Shown here in pieces: positions 41,932 to 51,469 of a stretch of DNA of 64,000 nucleotides (the stretch's first letter is position 1; the number at the start of each line of letters is the position of its first letter). The notes below the pieces were generated by a model. That model did no database searches, was not told the origin of the DNA, and was given only the letters and a program-made list of their open reading frames with translations. The stretch comes from JBLHZY01 sp047631555 (lineage in GTDB: Bacteria > Pseudomonadota > Alphaproteobacteria > Rhodobacterales > Rhodobacteraceae). The translations under genes were made by a program, and so were the position numbers. The stretch is from positions 620,001-684,000 of the forward strand of contig JBLHZY010000002.1 in NCBI GenBank assembly GCA_047631555.1, written 5' to 3'.

Positions 41932-42468
41932 TTATTTCCAATTGACCGGGGTAACGTAAACGATGCTGTCATCTACACTGACCATCACATCGCCTTCCTG
42001 AATATTGACCTGCAGTTTCATCGAGCGGCTCGCCAGTTTTGCTAGATCAGAGGTGTCCTTCTCTGAAAAATTCAAAACCTGAAGATTGTCAAAACGGGTG
42101 GTGCTGTTTTTGATCTTCTCCCACCACATCTCAGCGGTCCTGCCCCCGTAACTATAGACAATCACCTCTTTGGATTTGCCACAGGATTGGCGAACAACTT
42201 TCTCGCTCGGAAGTCCTAGCGCCACCCATAACTCAAGCTCGCCGCTCAAACTTTTTTGCCAGATATCAGGCTCGTCATCCGTTGAAAGACCCTTGGTCAG
42301 TTCCAATTGCTCATGTGCATTCAGCGCAAAAGCGAGAATACGCACCATTAAGCGTTCATCCGTCTCTGAGGGATGTTTGGCAACGGTCAGTTTATGGGTC
42401 TCGTAATAATGCCGATCCATATCGGATACCGAAAGTTCAACTTTATAAATGGTGGCTTTTTGCGCCAT
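41932..42468 (-). CDS. yaeQ: YaeQ family protein
   Basis: This 178-residue cytosolic protein of the YaeQ family has a PD-(D/E)xK nuclease-like fold. The family opening IYKVELSVSDMDRHYYETHKLTVAKHPSETDERLMVR (read in blocks) is conserved, as are DEPDIW and the YSYGGRTAEMWW segment. A nuclease activity has not been shown for the family to my knowledge, and E. coli YaeQ was once described as a transcription elongation-related suppressor. ATG at 42466-42468 follows AGGGAAAGAAC on the minus strand. Confidence 0.92.
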   Translation of the reverse strand: MAQKATIYKVELSVSDMDRHYYETHKLTVAKHPSETDERLMVRILAFALNAHEQLELTKGLSTDDEPDIWQKSLSGELELWVALGLPSEKVVRQSCGKSKEVIVYSYGGRTAEMWWEKIKNSTTRFDNLQVLNFSEKDTSDLAKLASRSMKLQVNIQEGDVMVSVDDSIVYVTPVNWK

Positions 42469-42891
42469 GTTCTTTCCCTGAATAGCGAAGATGGAATGCC
42501 TAATGCGTCTGGTGGCTTTGTGAAAGCAGATAAAAAGGCCCCGGAATAATCAATCTGTCGCCTTTTCCTCGAAACACGTTTGATATCATCACGTAGTTCA
42601 GCATCGTCGCCGCGACGCGACAGATGCTGCACCGATGTTCGGTCAACTTGCAGCACATCACAGGCGGGCCTTCTCTCGGCGGATTGTTTTACTATCGCCT
42701 GCCGGGCAATGAATGATCTGTTCGCCTCTATATCGAGCCTTCATATGTCCGTTCTTTTGCTGAGCGGACTCTGCACAAATCTGGAGGTGTTTTTGGGGCG
42801 CGGCTTACGCGGCAAAGCTCGGGGCATTCGGCCCGTGCGGTGGGTCGCAAAACACGTATTCATATTGCCAGCGATCTCGGTATGCTGCGGC
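42469..42891. other. Spacer between yaeQ and imuA
   Basis: These 423 bases separate the divergent yaeQ and imuA genes. The imuA frame stays open upstream to 42580, but the extra translation has no similarity to ImuA. No LexA-type GTTC-N7-GTTC site is visible. No gene is supported here. Confidence 0.45.
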
Positions 42892-43473
42892 ATGGTTTCT
42901 GATTTCTCTTCATATTTCCCGTTGCGCAAGAACCGCGTGCATGAGGCGACTGGCCCCGGTGCGTTGATTTTTGCTTTTGCATTGGCGGGGCAGTTGGGCG
43001 GGCCTGTTTTGTGGGCGAGGGAGAGCTGGCATGCGGATCAGATTAGCCCTGTCGGATTTCACCCCTATTTTGATCCGGCCAATCTGCTGATCGCAAAAGG
43101 TAAGGATCAGGCCGAGATCTTGGCGACTGCTGAGGAGGCTTTGCGCTCGGGGGCTGTGGCCTTGACGGTTGTTGAGTTGAGCAAACCGATTGGCCTGACC
43201 GCGGGGCGGCGTTTGCAGCTGGCGGCGGAGGCGGGCGGATCGACGGGTCTTTGTCTTGTGGCTGATGGGATGGGCAGCAACGCGGCACAAACGCGCTGGC
43301 ATTGCGCGCCAGTTTTTGATCCGGCGGACTCGACTCTCCAATGTTGGAAACTTATAAAGAACAAATCAGGAACATTGAAGGCATGGGAAGTGCGGTGGAA
43401 TGCGGAGGCGCGTCGTATCATTGTGGTTTCCCAGGTTGCCCAGCGACCGAATTCTCAGGGCTCGGCCCGTTGA
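42892..43473 (+). CDS. imuA: ImuA, RecA-like accessory of the translesion mutasome
   Basis: ImuA works with ImuB and DnaE2 in damage-induced mutagenesis. From the ATG at 42892 it is 193 residues, with RVHEATGPGAL near the N-terminus, VLWARESWHADQISPVGFHPYF, AEEALRSGAVALTVVELSKPIGLTAGRRLQLAAE (blocks) and TRWHCAPVFDPA, all matching the roseobacter-type ImuA. The start is uncertain because the ribosome binding site is poor. Its 3' end overlaps imuB by 74 bases in a different frame, an unusually long overlap. Confidence 0.8.
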   Translation: MVSDFSSYFPLRKNRVHEATGPGALIFAFALAGQLGGPVLWARESWHADQISPVGFHPYFDPANLLIAKGKDQAEILATAEEALRSGAVALTVVELSKPIGLTAGRRLQLAAEAGGSTGLCLVADGMGSNAAQTRWHCAPVFDPADSTLQCWKLIKNKSGTLKAWEVRWNAEARRIIVVSQVAQRPNSQGSAR

Positions 43474-44866
43474 GACGCCCTTTGCGCTGACCCATCGCTT
43501 AAGCAATACCGAGCGGGTGTATTGCCTCAATGAGATGGCCTTGAAACAGGGGCTCCATGTTGGGATGGGATATTCGGATGCGCGCGCTTTTTGCCCTGAT
43601 TTGCAGAGCCATCCGGCAGATCTCGCGGCGGATCAGCGATTCTTGCATGCTTTGGCGAGGTGGGCGAAGCGCTATTGCCCTTGGGTCGGTATTGAGGGCT
43701 CAAACGGGCTGGTGCTGGATGTAACGGGATCGACCCATCTGTTTGGCGGCGAGCCGGCTCTTTTGCAGGACATACATCAGCGGCTGACCCGTGCCGGGCT
43801 TTTTGTGCGCAGCGGTTTGGCGGATACGCGCGGGGCGGCTTGGGCATTGGCGCATCACGGGGCGGGCATTGCACCGCAGGGCCAAACGCTTGATGCCATC
43901 GGCTCTTTGCCCGTCGCGGCGCTGCGATTAGAGGACAAGCCATGCGTTGCGTTGCAGCGCCTTGGGCTGCGCTTTATTGCGGATTTGCATGCTTTGCCGC
44001 GCGCGACTGTTGCGCGCAGATTTGGCTCTGAGGTGCTTTTGCGGCTGGATCAGGCGCTGGGCACACAGGCCGAGCAAATCTCGCCTTTGCCAGAGCCGCC
44101 AAGATATCGGGTGCAGCTTAGCCTGCCAGACCCTATCGGCCTTGCCTCGGATGTTATGGCGGGCACGTCGCGCTTGCTGGATCAGCTCTGCGAGCGTTTG
44201 AAGCAGCAAGACATGGGCGCGCGGGTGCTGACGCTGACATTGCGCCGGGTGGACAAAGCGAGCCAAGATGTTGAGCTGCGGCTGGCCTGTGCGATGCGCG
44301 ATCCGTTGCGTATCTTGCCGCTGTTTGAGCGGGGCATTGGGGCGATCGACGCTGGATTTGGGATTGATCAGTTGCGGCTTGGTGCGACGCTGGTTGAGCC
44401 GCTGCCAGTTCAGCAAATGACCCATGCGCAGGGGGGCACAAACGATAAGTTGAGCGATCTCATCACCCGGATCGGCAATCGGATTGGCTTGGACAATGTG
44501 CAGCGTTTTTTGCCTGCCGACAGCCATATCCCGGAGCGCAGCTATATCATCGCGCCTGCCGCCTACAGTGCGCCGGTTGGGCCGTGGGTGGCGCTGCGGG
44601 AGCGGCCTTTGAGGATGTTTCCGCCAGAGCCAATCAGCGGAGCAGGGGCCTCGCCGCCCGCTTCCTTGCGATGGCGGCGCATGGTGTTTTCTGTCGCGCG
44701 CGCCACGGGGCCAGAGCGGATCGCGCCGGAATGGTGGCTGCCGGATGATAACTGGCGCTCTGGGGTGCGCGATTACTGGAAAGTCGAGACAAAGCAGGGG
44801 CGCCGGCTTTGGCTGTTTTATACCCCGCAAAATCCGGGCTGGTTTGTGCAGGGGGAATTTGCATGA
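43400..44866 (+). CDS. imuB: ImuB, inactive Y-family polymerase homologue
   Basis: ImuB is the hub linking ImuA, DnaE2 and the beta clamp. The 488-residue protein begins RRVVSLWFPRLPSDRI, where active Y-family enzymes have their catalytic aspartates (DxDxFF), so it lacks polymerase chemistry as expected for ImuB. Later blocks include GIEGSNGLVLDVTGSTHLFGGE, a polymerase-like helix-hairpin-helix (ALQRLGLRFIADLHALPR) and a C-terminal extension. It overlaps imuA by 74 bases and dnaE2 by 4. Confidence 0.93.
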   Translation: MRRRVVSLWFPRLPSDRILRARPVETPFALTHRLSNTERVYCLNEMALKQGLHVGMGYSDARAFCPDLQSHPADLAADQRFLHALARWAKRYCPWVGIEGSNGLVLDVTGSTHLFGGEPALLQDIHQRLTRAGLFVRSGLADTRGAAWALAHHGAGIAPQGQTLDAIGSLPVAALRLEDKPCVALQRLGLRFIADLHALPRATVARRFGSEVLLRLDQALGTQAEQISPLPEPPRYRVQLSLPDPIGLASDVMAGTSRLLDQLCERLKQQDMGARVLTLTLRRVDKASQDVELRLACAMRDPLRILPLFERGIGAIDAGFGIDQLRLGATLVEPLPVQQMTHAQGGTNDKLSDLITRIGNRIGLDNVQRFLPADSHIPERSYIIAPAAYSAPVGPWVALRERPLRMFPPEPISGAGASPPASLRWRRMVFSVARATGPERIAPEWWLPDDNWRSGVRDYWKVETKQGRRLWLFYTPQNPGWFVQGEFA

Positions 44867-47800
44867 GCGAGATCTATCCTGAGGCGCGGCGTTTCGCGGA
44901 TGTGATGCCACGGGCCAATCTGAACGCGCCCAATTATGCCGAGCTTTGCGTAACGACGAATTTCACCTTTCTAACGGGGGCTTCGCACCCAGAGGAGCTG
45001 ATGAAGCGCGCCGCAGAGCTAGACTTGCAGGCCATCGCCATCACGGATCGCAATTCGCTGGCAGGGGTGGTTCGGGCTTATGCGGCTCTCAAAGAGGTAA
45101 AGCGCCAAGCGGAGGAAAACGCGCAGGCTTGGTCTGCGCAGCAAAAGCAGATGGAGGGCGGCGGATCCAGCGATCTTGGCGCGGCGGGGGCAATCGCGCC
45201 GCCCGAGGCGGTAACGGTGCCGCGCTTGATTGTTGGCTGCCGGTTGGTGCTGGGCGATAGCCCGGTTGAGTGGATCGCTTTGCCTTGCGACCGCGAAGCC
45301 TATGCCCGGCTGAGCAGGCTTTTAACCTTGGGCAAGCGGCGCGCCGAGAAAGGCGCATGCCATCTGACGCAGCGCGATCTTTTGGAGGGCGGCAAAGGCA
45401 TGATCTTGATTGCTTTGCCGCAAGGCGAGATGCGCGCAGGGGTTTCGCATATTCAGGCGGTGCAGCGGCGCTATCCCGGCTCTGTCTTTTTTGGGGCCGC
45501 GCCGCGCTATGATGGCAGCGATCAGGCGCATTTCGATGCCTGCGCCTATTTGGCCCAGAAAGCGGCGGCCCCGATGGTCGCGGTTGGGGATGTTTTGATG
45601 CATCGGGCAAGTCGGCGCCAATTGGCGGATGTGCTGACCTGTATGCGCGAGCATATCACCATTGATCAAATCGGCCGGCGTGCCTTGCCCAATGCTGAGC
45701 GGCGCTTGAAAGGGCGCGCGGATATGGCCCGCCTCTTCCGCCATCATCCCGCCGCGATCCGCCGGACTTTGGAGATTGCGGCTCGGTGCAGCTTTTGCTT
45801 GAGCGAGCTGTCTTATGAATACCCCGATGAGATTTCCAAAGAGGAGCAGCCCCAAGAGCGCTTGGCGCGGCTCGCCATGGAGGGGCTCAAACAGCGCTAT
45901 CCCAATGGCGCGCCGGATAGGGTTCATGCGCAGATAAAGAAAGAGCTGACCTTGGTTGAGAAGCTGAAATTCCCGGCCTATTTTTTGACCGTGCATGACA
46001 TTGTGCAATTCGCCCGTTCACAAGGCATCCTGTGTCAGGGGCGCGGCTCTGCGGCCAATTCGATCCTCTGTTATCTTTTGGGCATCACCGATGTTAGCCC
46101 GGAAACCATCGCGATGGTGGTCGAGCGATTTGTCTCTGAGCATCGGGGCGAGCCGCCTGATATTGACGTGGATTTTGAGCATGAGCGCCGCGAAGAGGTC
46201 ATCCAACATATCTATCAAAAATATGGGCGGCATCGCGCCGGGCTTTGCGCCACAGTGATCCATTTTCGATCCCGTGCGGCGATCCGCGAGGTCGGCAAGG
46301 TGATGGGGCTAAGCCAGGATGTAACCTCTAGCCTGTCGGGGCAAATTTGGGGCCTGTCCAATGGCGGGGCGGACCCTGATCGGGTGCGCGAGGTTGGGCT
46401 TGATCCAAACGATCGCAGGCTTGCCCAAACCATCCGCCTGATCAGCGAGATCATCGGCTTTCCGCGCCATCTTTCCCAGCATGTGGGGGGCTTTGTGATC
46501 ACCAAGGGGCGCCTTGATGAGCTGTGCCCAATTGAGAATGCGGCGATGGATGAGCGCACGATTATCGAATGGGACAAGGATGATATCGATACATTGGGCA
46601 TTTTGAAGGTCGATATATTGGGGCTTGGGATGCTGAGCTGTATCCGTAAATCCTTTGATCTGCTTCAGATGCATGAGAAAAAGAACCTCTCTATCGCCAC
46701 GGTTCCCCAAGAGGATACGGCCACCTACGACATGCTTTGTGTCGCGGATGCGGTTGGTGTTTTTCAGGTCGAAAGCCGCGCCCAGATGAACTTTTTGCCC
46801 CGTATGAAGCCGCGCGAATTCTATGATCTGGTGATTGAGGTGGCCATCGTGCGCCCCGGCCCCATTCAGGGCGATATGGTGCAACCCTATATCAAGCGGC
46901 GCCAAGGTTTGGAGAAGGTCGAGCCCTTTGGCACTGCGCTGGAGGCGGTGACGAAAAAGACCCTCGGCGTGCCGCTGTTCCAAGAACAGGCGATGCAGAT
47001 TGCTGTGGTCGGGGCCGGGTTTTCGCCTGAGGAAGCCGATCATCTGCGCCGCTCATTGGCCTCGTTTCGCCGGATGGGCACGATTGGGTCGTTCAAAGAG
47101 AAATTCGTCAATGGGATGCTTGGCAATGGCTATAGTCCCGAGGTTGCCGAGCGCTGTTTCAGCCAAATCGAGGGGTTTGCAGAATACGGATTTCCCGAGA
47201 GCCATGCGGCGGCCTTTGCCATGCTGGCCTATGTTTCGGCTTGGTTGAAATGCCACCATCCGGCGATTTTTGCCTGCGCCTTGCTGAATTCCCAGCCGAT
47301 GGGATTTTATGCGCCCGCTCAAATCGTGCGCGATGCGCGCGAGCATCAGGTTGAAATTCGCCCCATCAGTGTGAACCACAGCGCATGGGATAATCTATTG
47401 GAGCGCCGCGCGGATGGTGCATTGGCGCTGCGCCTTGGGTTTCGCCAAATCAAGGGCTTCAAAGAAGAGGATGCAGGCTGGATCGTGGCGGCGCGGGGAA
47501 ATGGATATTCTGATCCAGAGGCGCTGTGGCTGCGCGCCAGTATCGCGCCTGCAACCCTTGAGCGGCTTGCCGAGGCGGATGCGTTTTCCGGGATGGGGTT
47601 TACGCGGCGCGATGCGCTTTGGCAGGTCAAGGCGATCCGGGCGCGCCAGCCTCTGCCTTTGTTCAATGATCCGATTGAAGGCGAGGGCATCCGCGAGGTA
47701 TCCGTCAACCTGCCGACGATGACTTTGGGCGAAGAAGTCGTTGAGGATTACGTCGCGATGCGGCTGTCTCTTCGGGCGCATCCCATGGAGCTGTTGCGGC

Positions 47801-48243
47801 CTTCAATCACGGGCTTAACCACGCATGCCGCGCTGGCTTTTGCACCCATGCAGCGCACGAGCGTTTGCGGATTGGTGATCACCCGCCAGCGGCCCGGCAC
47901 CGCATCTGGTGTGGTTTTTCTGACGCTGGAAGATGAAACGGGTGTGTCGAATGTTGTTGTTTGGCCGAAGGTTTATGAGCAGTTTCGCCGCGTTGTGATG
48001 GGCGGGCGCTTGCTGCGCGTAACGGGGTATTTGCAGCGCGAAGGCATCGTGGTTCATCTGATTGCCCAGCAGATTGAAGACATGTCGCATTGCCTGACGG
48101 AGCTGGGCCATCCAATGGATGAGGTGATCGGTGAAACGCTGCCGCAAGCCGATGATACGCCGCGGCCCCGCAAGCGCCCCGCCCGCGCGATGCATCCGCG
48201 AGACCAAGCAAAGCGCTTGTTCCCAAGCCGGGATTTTCACTAG
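44863..48243 (+). CDS. dnaE2: Error-prone DNA polymerase III alpha subunit DnaE2
   Basis: DnaE2 (ImuC) is the catalytic polymerase of the mutasome. It is 1126 residues from the ATG overlapping the imuB stop. It has an N-terminal PHP domain (ELCVTTNFTFLTGASHPEEL), a C-family palm with the aspartates of PPDIDVDFEHERREEVI, FVITKGRLDELCPIENAAM and FPESHAAAFAMLAYVSAWLK, and a C-terminal OB fold. It lacks the beta-clamp-rich C-terminus of replicative DnaE. A terminator follows 48 bases on. Confidence 0.96.
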   Translation: MSEIYPEARRFADVMPRANLNAPNYAELCVTTNFTFLTGASHPEELMKRAAELDLQAIAITDRNSLAGVVRAYAALKEVKRQAEENAQAWSAQQKQMEGGGSSDLGAAGAIAPPEAVTVPRLIVGCRLVLGDSPVEWIALPCDREAYARLSRLLTLGKRRAEKGACHLTQRDLLEGGKGMILIALPQGEMRAGVSHIQAVQRRYPGSVFFGAAPRYDGSDQAHFDACAYLAQKAAAPMVAVGDVLMHRASRRQLADVLTCMREHITIDQIGRRALPNAERRLKGRADMARLFRHHPAAIRRTLEIAARCSFCLSELSYEYPDEISKEEQPQERLARLAMEGLKQRYPNGAPDRVHAQIKKELTLVEKLKFPAYFLTVHDIVQFARSQGILCQGRGSAANSILCYLLGITDVSPETIAMVVERFVSEHRGEPPDIDVDFEHERREEVIQHIYQKYGRHRAGLCATVIHFRSRAAIREVGKVMGLSQDVTSSLSGQIWGLSNGGADPDRVREVGLDPNDRRLAQTIRLISEIIGFPRHLSQHVGGFVITKGRLDELCPIENAAMDERTIIEWDKDDIDTLGILKVDILGLGMLSCIRKSFDLLQMHEKKNLSIATVPQEDTATYDMLCVADAVGVFQVESRAQMNFLPRMKPREFYDLVIEVAIVRPGPIQGDMVQPYIKRRQGLEKVEPFGTALEAVTKKTLGVPLFQEQAMQIAVVGAGFSPEEADHLRRSLASFRRMGTIGSFKEKFVNGMLGNGYSPEVAERCFSQIEGFAEYGFPESHAAAFAMLAYVSAWLKCHHPAIFACALLNSQPMGFYAPAQIVRDAREHQVEIRPISVNHSAWDNLLERRADGALALRLGFRQIKGFKEEDAGWIVAARGNGYSDPEALWLRASIAPATLERLAEADAFSGMGFTRRDALWQVKAIRARQPLPLFNDPIEGEGIREVSVNLPTMTLGEEVVEDYVAMRLSLRAHPMELLRPSITGLTTHAALAFAPMQRTSVCGLVITRQRPGTASGVVFLTLEDETGVSNVVVWPKVYEQFRRVVMGGRLLRVTGYLQREGIVVHLIAQQIEDMSHCLTELGHPMDEVIGETLPQADDTPRPRKRPARAMHPRDQAKRLFPSRDFH

Positions 48244-48290
48244 GCGGTGGTCACGGCGAGAGGCTGCATGCGGGTTTTTTCTGCGATACG

Positions 48291-48313
48291 AAAAGGGGCC
48301 CGAAGGCCCCTTT
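48291..48313. terminator. Bidirectional terminator between dnaE2 and the sugar ABC operon
   Basis: AAAAGGGGCC (48291-48300), CGAA loop, GGCCCCTTT (48305-48313). Read on the minus strand the stem AAAGGGGCC-TTCG-GGCCCC is followed by TTTTCG, a good stop for the binding-protein gene; on the plus strand it ends in TTTGGTTTG and can stop dnaE2. Confidence 0.8.
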
Positions 48314-48338
48314 GGTTTGTTCGATTGGCTCGACCCTT

Positions 48339-49652
48339 TTAGAGGTTGTCGAGCATATCGTTGATCCGCGCTTCGGCTGTGGCCAAAGCATCATCGATGG
48401 ATTTGTCGCCATTCACGGCCGATCCAACTTCTTCGCCGATGATATCTTGGATCGCGAACTGGCGCTGAACTTCGGCGGGCAGAGACTCGCCAGTTTGTGC
48501 GATTTTCGCAATGTTATCGCGGTGTGGAAGACCCTGGAATTCAGGCATATCAAACACAGCTTTTACCGCAGGCAGGTGGCCTGTCCGCGCCCATTGGAAA
48601 TCATTGTCGGCAAGGAATTTGAACAGTTTGCCGATGCCTTCCATCTTCTCATCGTCGCGCTTGGCCGTTGGAACAACCCAGCCGTGGCCGTCCGCATAGG
48701 TGCTGTCTTTGCCGCCAAAGAACTGCGGGATAGGATAGACCGTGTAACCGCCATCCGAGATCGCATTGCCCGCTTCATGGGATTGCGCCTCGTAAGAACC
48801 GATCAGCCATGTGCCATTGACCGCGATGCCGCCCTCGCCATTGGTAAAGCCCGAAACGGCCGCCGGGTAATCCATATCAACCGTGGTCATGCCTTCATCT
48901 TTGATCTTTTTGAGGAAGGCAACGGCGGCTTTGGCCTCTGGTGTGTTCAGCTTGATGCCGCTTGGATCGCTGAAGAAGTCCGAGTTTTGCTGCTGCAAAA
49001 GCGTGTACAGGACACGTGCATAAGCGGCCGTTTCATTGGCAAGGATTTGCACCAGATATGGCTTGCCTGTGGCCGCCTTAAACTTAGCGCCCATCTCAAA
49101 GAATTCGTCTGTTGAGGTTGGCAGCATGGGCGAGCCATCTGCATTCACGAGGCCGGCTTCTTTCATCATGTTCATGTTGACGTGAAACAGCATCGTCCAG
49201 TTGTCAAACGGCAGGCCATACATCTTGCCGTCTTTGGTCACGCCGCCAAGGCCCGCGTCGGTAAAGGAGGCCGGATCGATGGATTGCGAAGCCAGCAAAT
49301 CATCAAGCGGCTGAAGCAACCCGCGCGATTGGTAATCCGAAATCACCGAGTAATGCATCGAGACAACATCAGGCGCAGAACGCGATGCAAGCTGTGCATT
49401 CAGCTGGTCATAGCCGGGCCATTCGACATGGGTCACGTTGACCTTGATGCCAGGATTGTCGGCCTGAAATTTGTTGGTCAGCGCGGTGATAATCCCGCAT
49501 TCGCCAACAGCGGCGGAGACATCCGTCACATCGCCGTAATCGGCCTCACAGGCGCCAAAAAAGCGCTGAAGTTCGATTGTTGTTTCAGCCGAAGCCATTG
49601 AGCCAAAGCTGAGAAGTGCTGCAGATGCAGTTCCGAGAAGAAAGCGTTTCAT
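48339..49652 (-). CDS. Sugar ABC transporter substrate-binding protein
   Basis: This is a family-1 extracellular binding protein of 437 residues with a Sec signal peptide (MKRFLLGTASAALLSFGSMA, cleavage after ASA). The mature protein has the usual two-lobe pattern, including IKVNVTHVEWPGYDQLNAQLA, MYGLPFDNWTMLFHVN and GGIAVNGTWLIGSYE. By position at the end of an arabinofuranosidase operon it probably binds arabinose or arabino-oligosaccharides; that is inference. The start at 49652 is favoured over an upstream ATG because the signal peptide begins there. Confidence 0.92.
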   Translation of the reverse strand: MKRFLLGTASAALLSFGSMASAETTIELQRFFGACEADYGDVTDVSAAVGECGIITALTNKFQADNPGIKVNVTHVEWPGYDQLNAQLASRSAPDVVSMHYSVISDYQSRGLLQPLDDLLASQSIDPASFTDAGLGGVTKDGKMYGLPFDNWTMLFHVNMNMMKEAGLVNADGSPMLPTSTDEFFEMGAKFKAATGKPYLVQILANETAAYARVLYTLLQQQNSDFFSDPSGIKLNTPEAKAAVAFLKKIKDEGMTTVDMDYPAAVSGFTNGEGGIAVNGTWLIGSYEAQSHEAGNAISDGGYTVYPIPQFFGGKDSTYADGHGWVVPTAKRDDEKMEGIGKLFKFLADNDFQWARTGHLPAVKAVFDMPEFQGLPHRDNIAKIAQTGESLPAEVQRQFAIQDIIGEEVGSAVNGDKSIDDALATAEARINDMLDNL

Positions 49653-49746
49653 TATGTTTACTCCCTGAGTTCGAGGCCTCTGCCCCGTTTGAAAATGTTG
49701 CCCGGCCAATTCTCCTCCAAGCCGCGCAACACATTGATGTAAGGCG

Positions 49747-50589
49747 CTATTTCACAGCCCCTCCAGATACAGCGGTCACGATGTGACGCTGGAAAAAGAT
49801 GTAAACGATGACCACGGGCAAGGAGGCAAAGACCGCCTGCGCGCTCAAAAATCCAAGGCCCTCGGACTGGGCGAAATTGGTCTGGGAAGAGGCGATGCCG
49901 ATGGTCAGCGTATACATGTCTTTTTTGGTCGCCGAGATGAGCGGCCACCAATAATCGTTCCAAGCTTGCAAGAAGGTGAAGATGCCAAGCGTCGCCTGCG
50001 CGGGCAGGGTCAGCGGCAGCAGCACGCGCCAGAAAATGCGAAACTGTGAGGTGTTGTCCAGCAGAGCTGCCTCATCAATTTCCTTGGGGATGGCGCGGAA
50101 AAACTGGGTCATCAAAAAGACCCCAAAGGCCGAGGACATGCCGGGCAACATCAGAGTGAAATGATTGTTGTGCATGGCAAACCAGTTGAACATCTGGTGG
50201 CGCGCGATGATCACGGCTTGCTCGGGGACGGCGAGGCCAAAAAGCACGATCACAAAGAGCGATTTGCGGAAGGGAAATTCAAGCCGCGCGAAGGCATATC
50301 CGGCCAAAGATGAAAGCACGAGAACGCCAACCGTCTGGCCAACGGCCACGATCATCGAGTTCAAAAACCACCCAAAGACATCCGAAGATTTCATGATGTT
50401 GAGGTAGTTCACCAGCGTATAAGGCGCCTCAAATACCGCCTGCGTGCCGCGCATCAATTCGGCGTTGTTCTTAAGCGAAAGCCCAAGGATCCACATCACC
50501 GGCGCCATCATCACAAAGGCGAAAATGGCAGCGATCCAAAAGAGGCGGCGATTGGCGGTTAGGTCATTTGCGGAATAGGTTTTGGCCAT
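49747..50589 (-). CDS. Sugar ABC transporter permease (MalG-like)
   Basis: This 280-residue inner-membrane permease has six predicted helices. The EAA loop reads EIDEAALLDNTSQFRIFWRVLLPL, in the position typical of MalG-type subunits, and the N-terminus contains FVMMAPVMWILGLSLK. It is 3 bases downstream of the other permease and 94 bases before the binding protein gene. Confidence 0.93.
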   Translation of the reverse strand: MAKTYSANDLTANRRLFWIAAIFAFVMMAPVMWILGLSLKNNAELMRGTQAVFEAPYTLVNYLNIMKSSDVFGWFLNSMIVAVGQTVGVLVLSSLAGYAFARLEFPFRKSLFVIVLFGLAVPEQAVIIARHQMFNWFAMHNNHFTLMLPGMSSAFGVFLMTQFFRAIPKEIDEAALLDNTSQFRIFWRVLLPLTLPAQATLGIFTFLQAWNDYWWPLISATKKDMYTLTIGIASSQTNFAQSEGLGFLSAQAVFASLPVVIVYIFFQRHIVTAVSGGAVK

Positions 50590-50592
50590 GAT

Positions 50593-51468
50593 CTATGCCT
50601 CGCCTTTTCGGGTCGTGAGCCAATATTGGAACATCGCGGCGATCAGAATAATGAGGAACAATATCTCCGAAGCCGCCGCGCCCATGCCCACTTCCCAGCG
50701 GATAAACCCGGCCTCGTAAATATACATCACAATGGGGCGCGAGGAGCCCGCGGGGCCGCCATTTGTCATCAGTTGGGCTTGGCCAAACAGTTGAAATTGC
50801 AACACGATTTGGATGATCGCGACCAGCATGATTGTCGATTTGATCGAGGGCAAAGTGATCCGTGTGAGCACGCGCCATTTGTTGGAATTGTCCAAGGCTG
50901 CGGCCTCATAGAGATCCTTCGGAATTTGTTGAAGGGCTGCGAGGAAAAGCATCATCGGCAGGCCAACGCACCACCAAACGGTTGCCACCCCAACCGAGAA
51001 AAGCGACCAGCCTTTGGTCGAGAGAAAGCCGATGGGTTGCCAGCCGAAGGCCTCAAAAATCACCGCCATCAAGCCATCGCCGGGGATGAAAACGATCCGC
51101 CAGATCAGCGTTACAATCGTTACCGAAAGGATGGAGGATGAGAAGAACAGTCCGCGCAAAAAGGCAGATCCGCGCGAGGCTTTGTTAAGCGCCAGCGCGA
51201 GGAAAAGCCCGAGCGCGACGAGCGTCGGAACCGAGACCGCGACAAACAAAAGCGTGTTGCGAACCGCTTGGGCGAAAATCGGATCGTTGAGAACGCGTGC
51301 GTAGTTTTTCAGCCCAATGAATTGCGAGCCGCCAAACAGATCGACCTTGTTAAGCGAGAGCCACATGCCCCAAAACAGCGGGAAGACCAGCAGCGCAAGA
51401 AACACCGTCAAATAGGGTGCGACAAACAGCAGGTTTTTCCAACTTGAGCGGCGGTAACTCTCGGCCAT
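50593..51468 (-). CDS. Sugar ABC transporter permease (MalF-like)
   Basis: This 291-residue permease, partner of the MalG-like subunit, begins MAESYRRSSWKNLLFVAPYL from the ATG at 51468, one base after the ATPase stop. The EAA loop is DLYEAAALDNSNKWRVLTRITLP. A longer reading to 51588 overlaps the ATPase gene and lacks similarity, so I reject it. Confidence 0.93.
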   Translation of the reverse strand: MAESYRRSSWKNLLFVAPYLTVFLALLVFPLFWGMWLSLNKVDLFGGSQFIGLKNYARVLNDPIFAQAVRNTLLFVAVSVPTLVALGLFLALALNKASRGSAFLRGLFFSSSILSVTIVTLIWRIVFIPGDGLMAVIFEAFGWQPIGFLSTKGWSLFSVGVATVWWCVGLPMMLFLAALQQIPKDLYEAAALDNSNKWRVLTRITLPSIKSTIMLVAIIQIVLQFQLFGQAQLMTNGGPAGSSRPIVMYIYEAGFIRWEVGMGAAASEILFLIILIAAMFQYWLTTRKGEA

Positions 51469-51469
51469 A

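Noticed and set aside
42469..42891. SOS (LexA) box upstream of imuA
   Set aside because: Nearest candidate near 42637 (GTTC-N7-TTGC) breaks the second half; not good enough to annotate.
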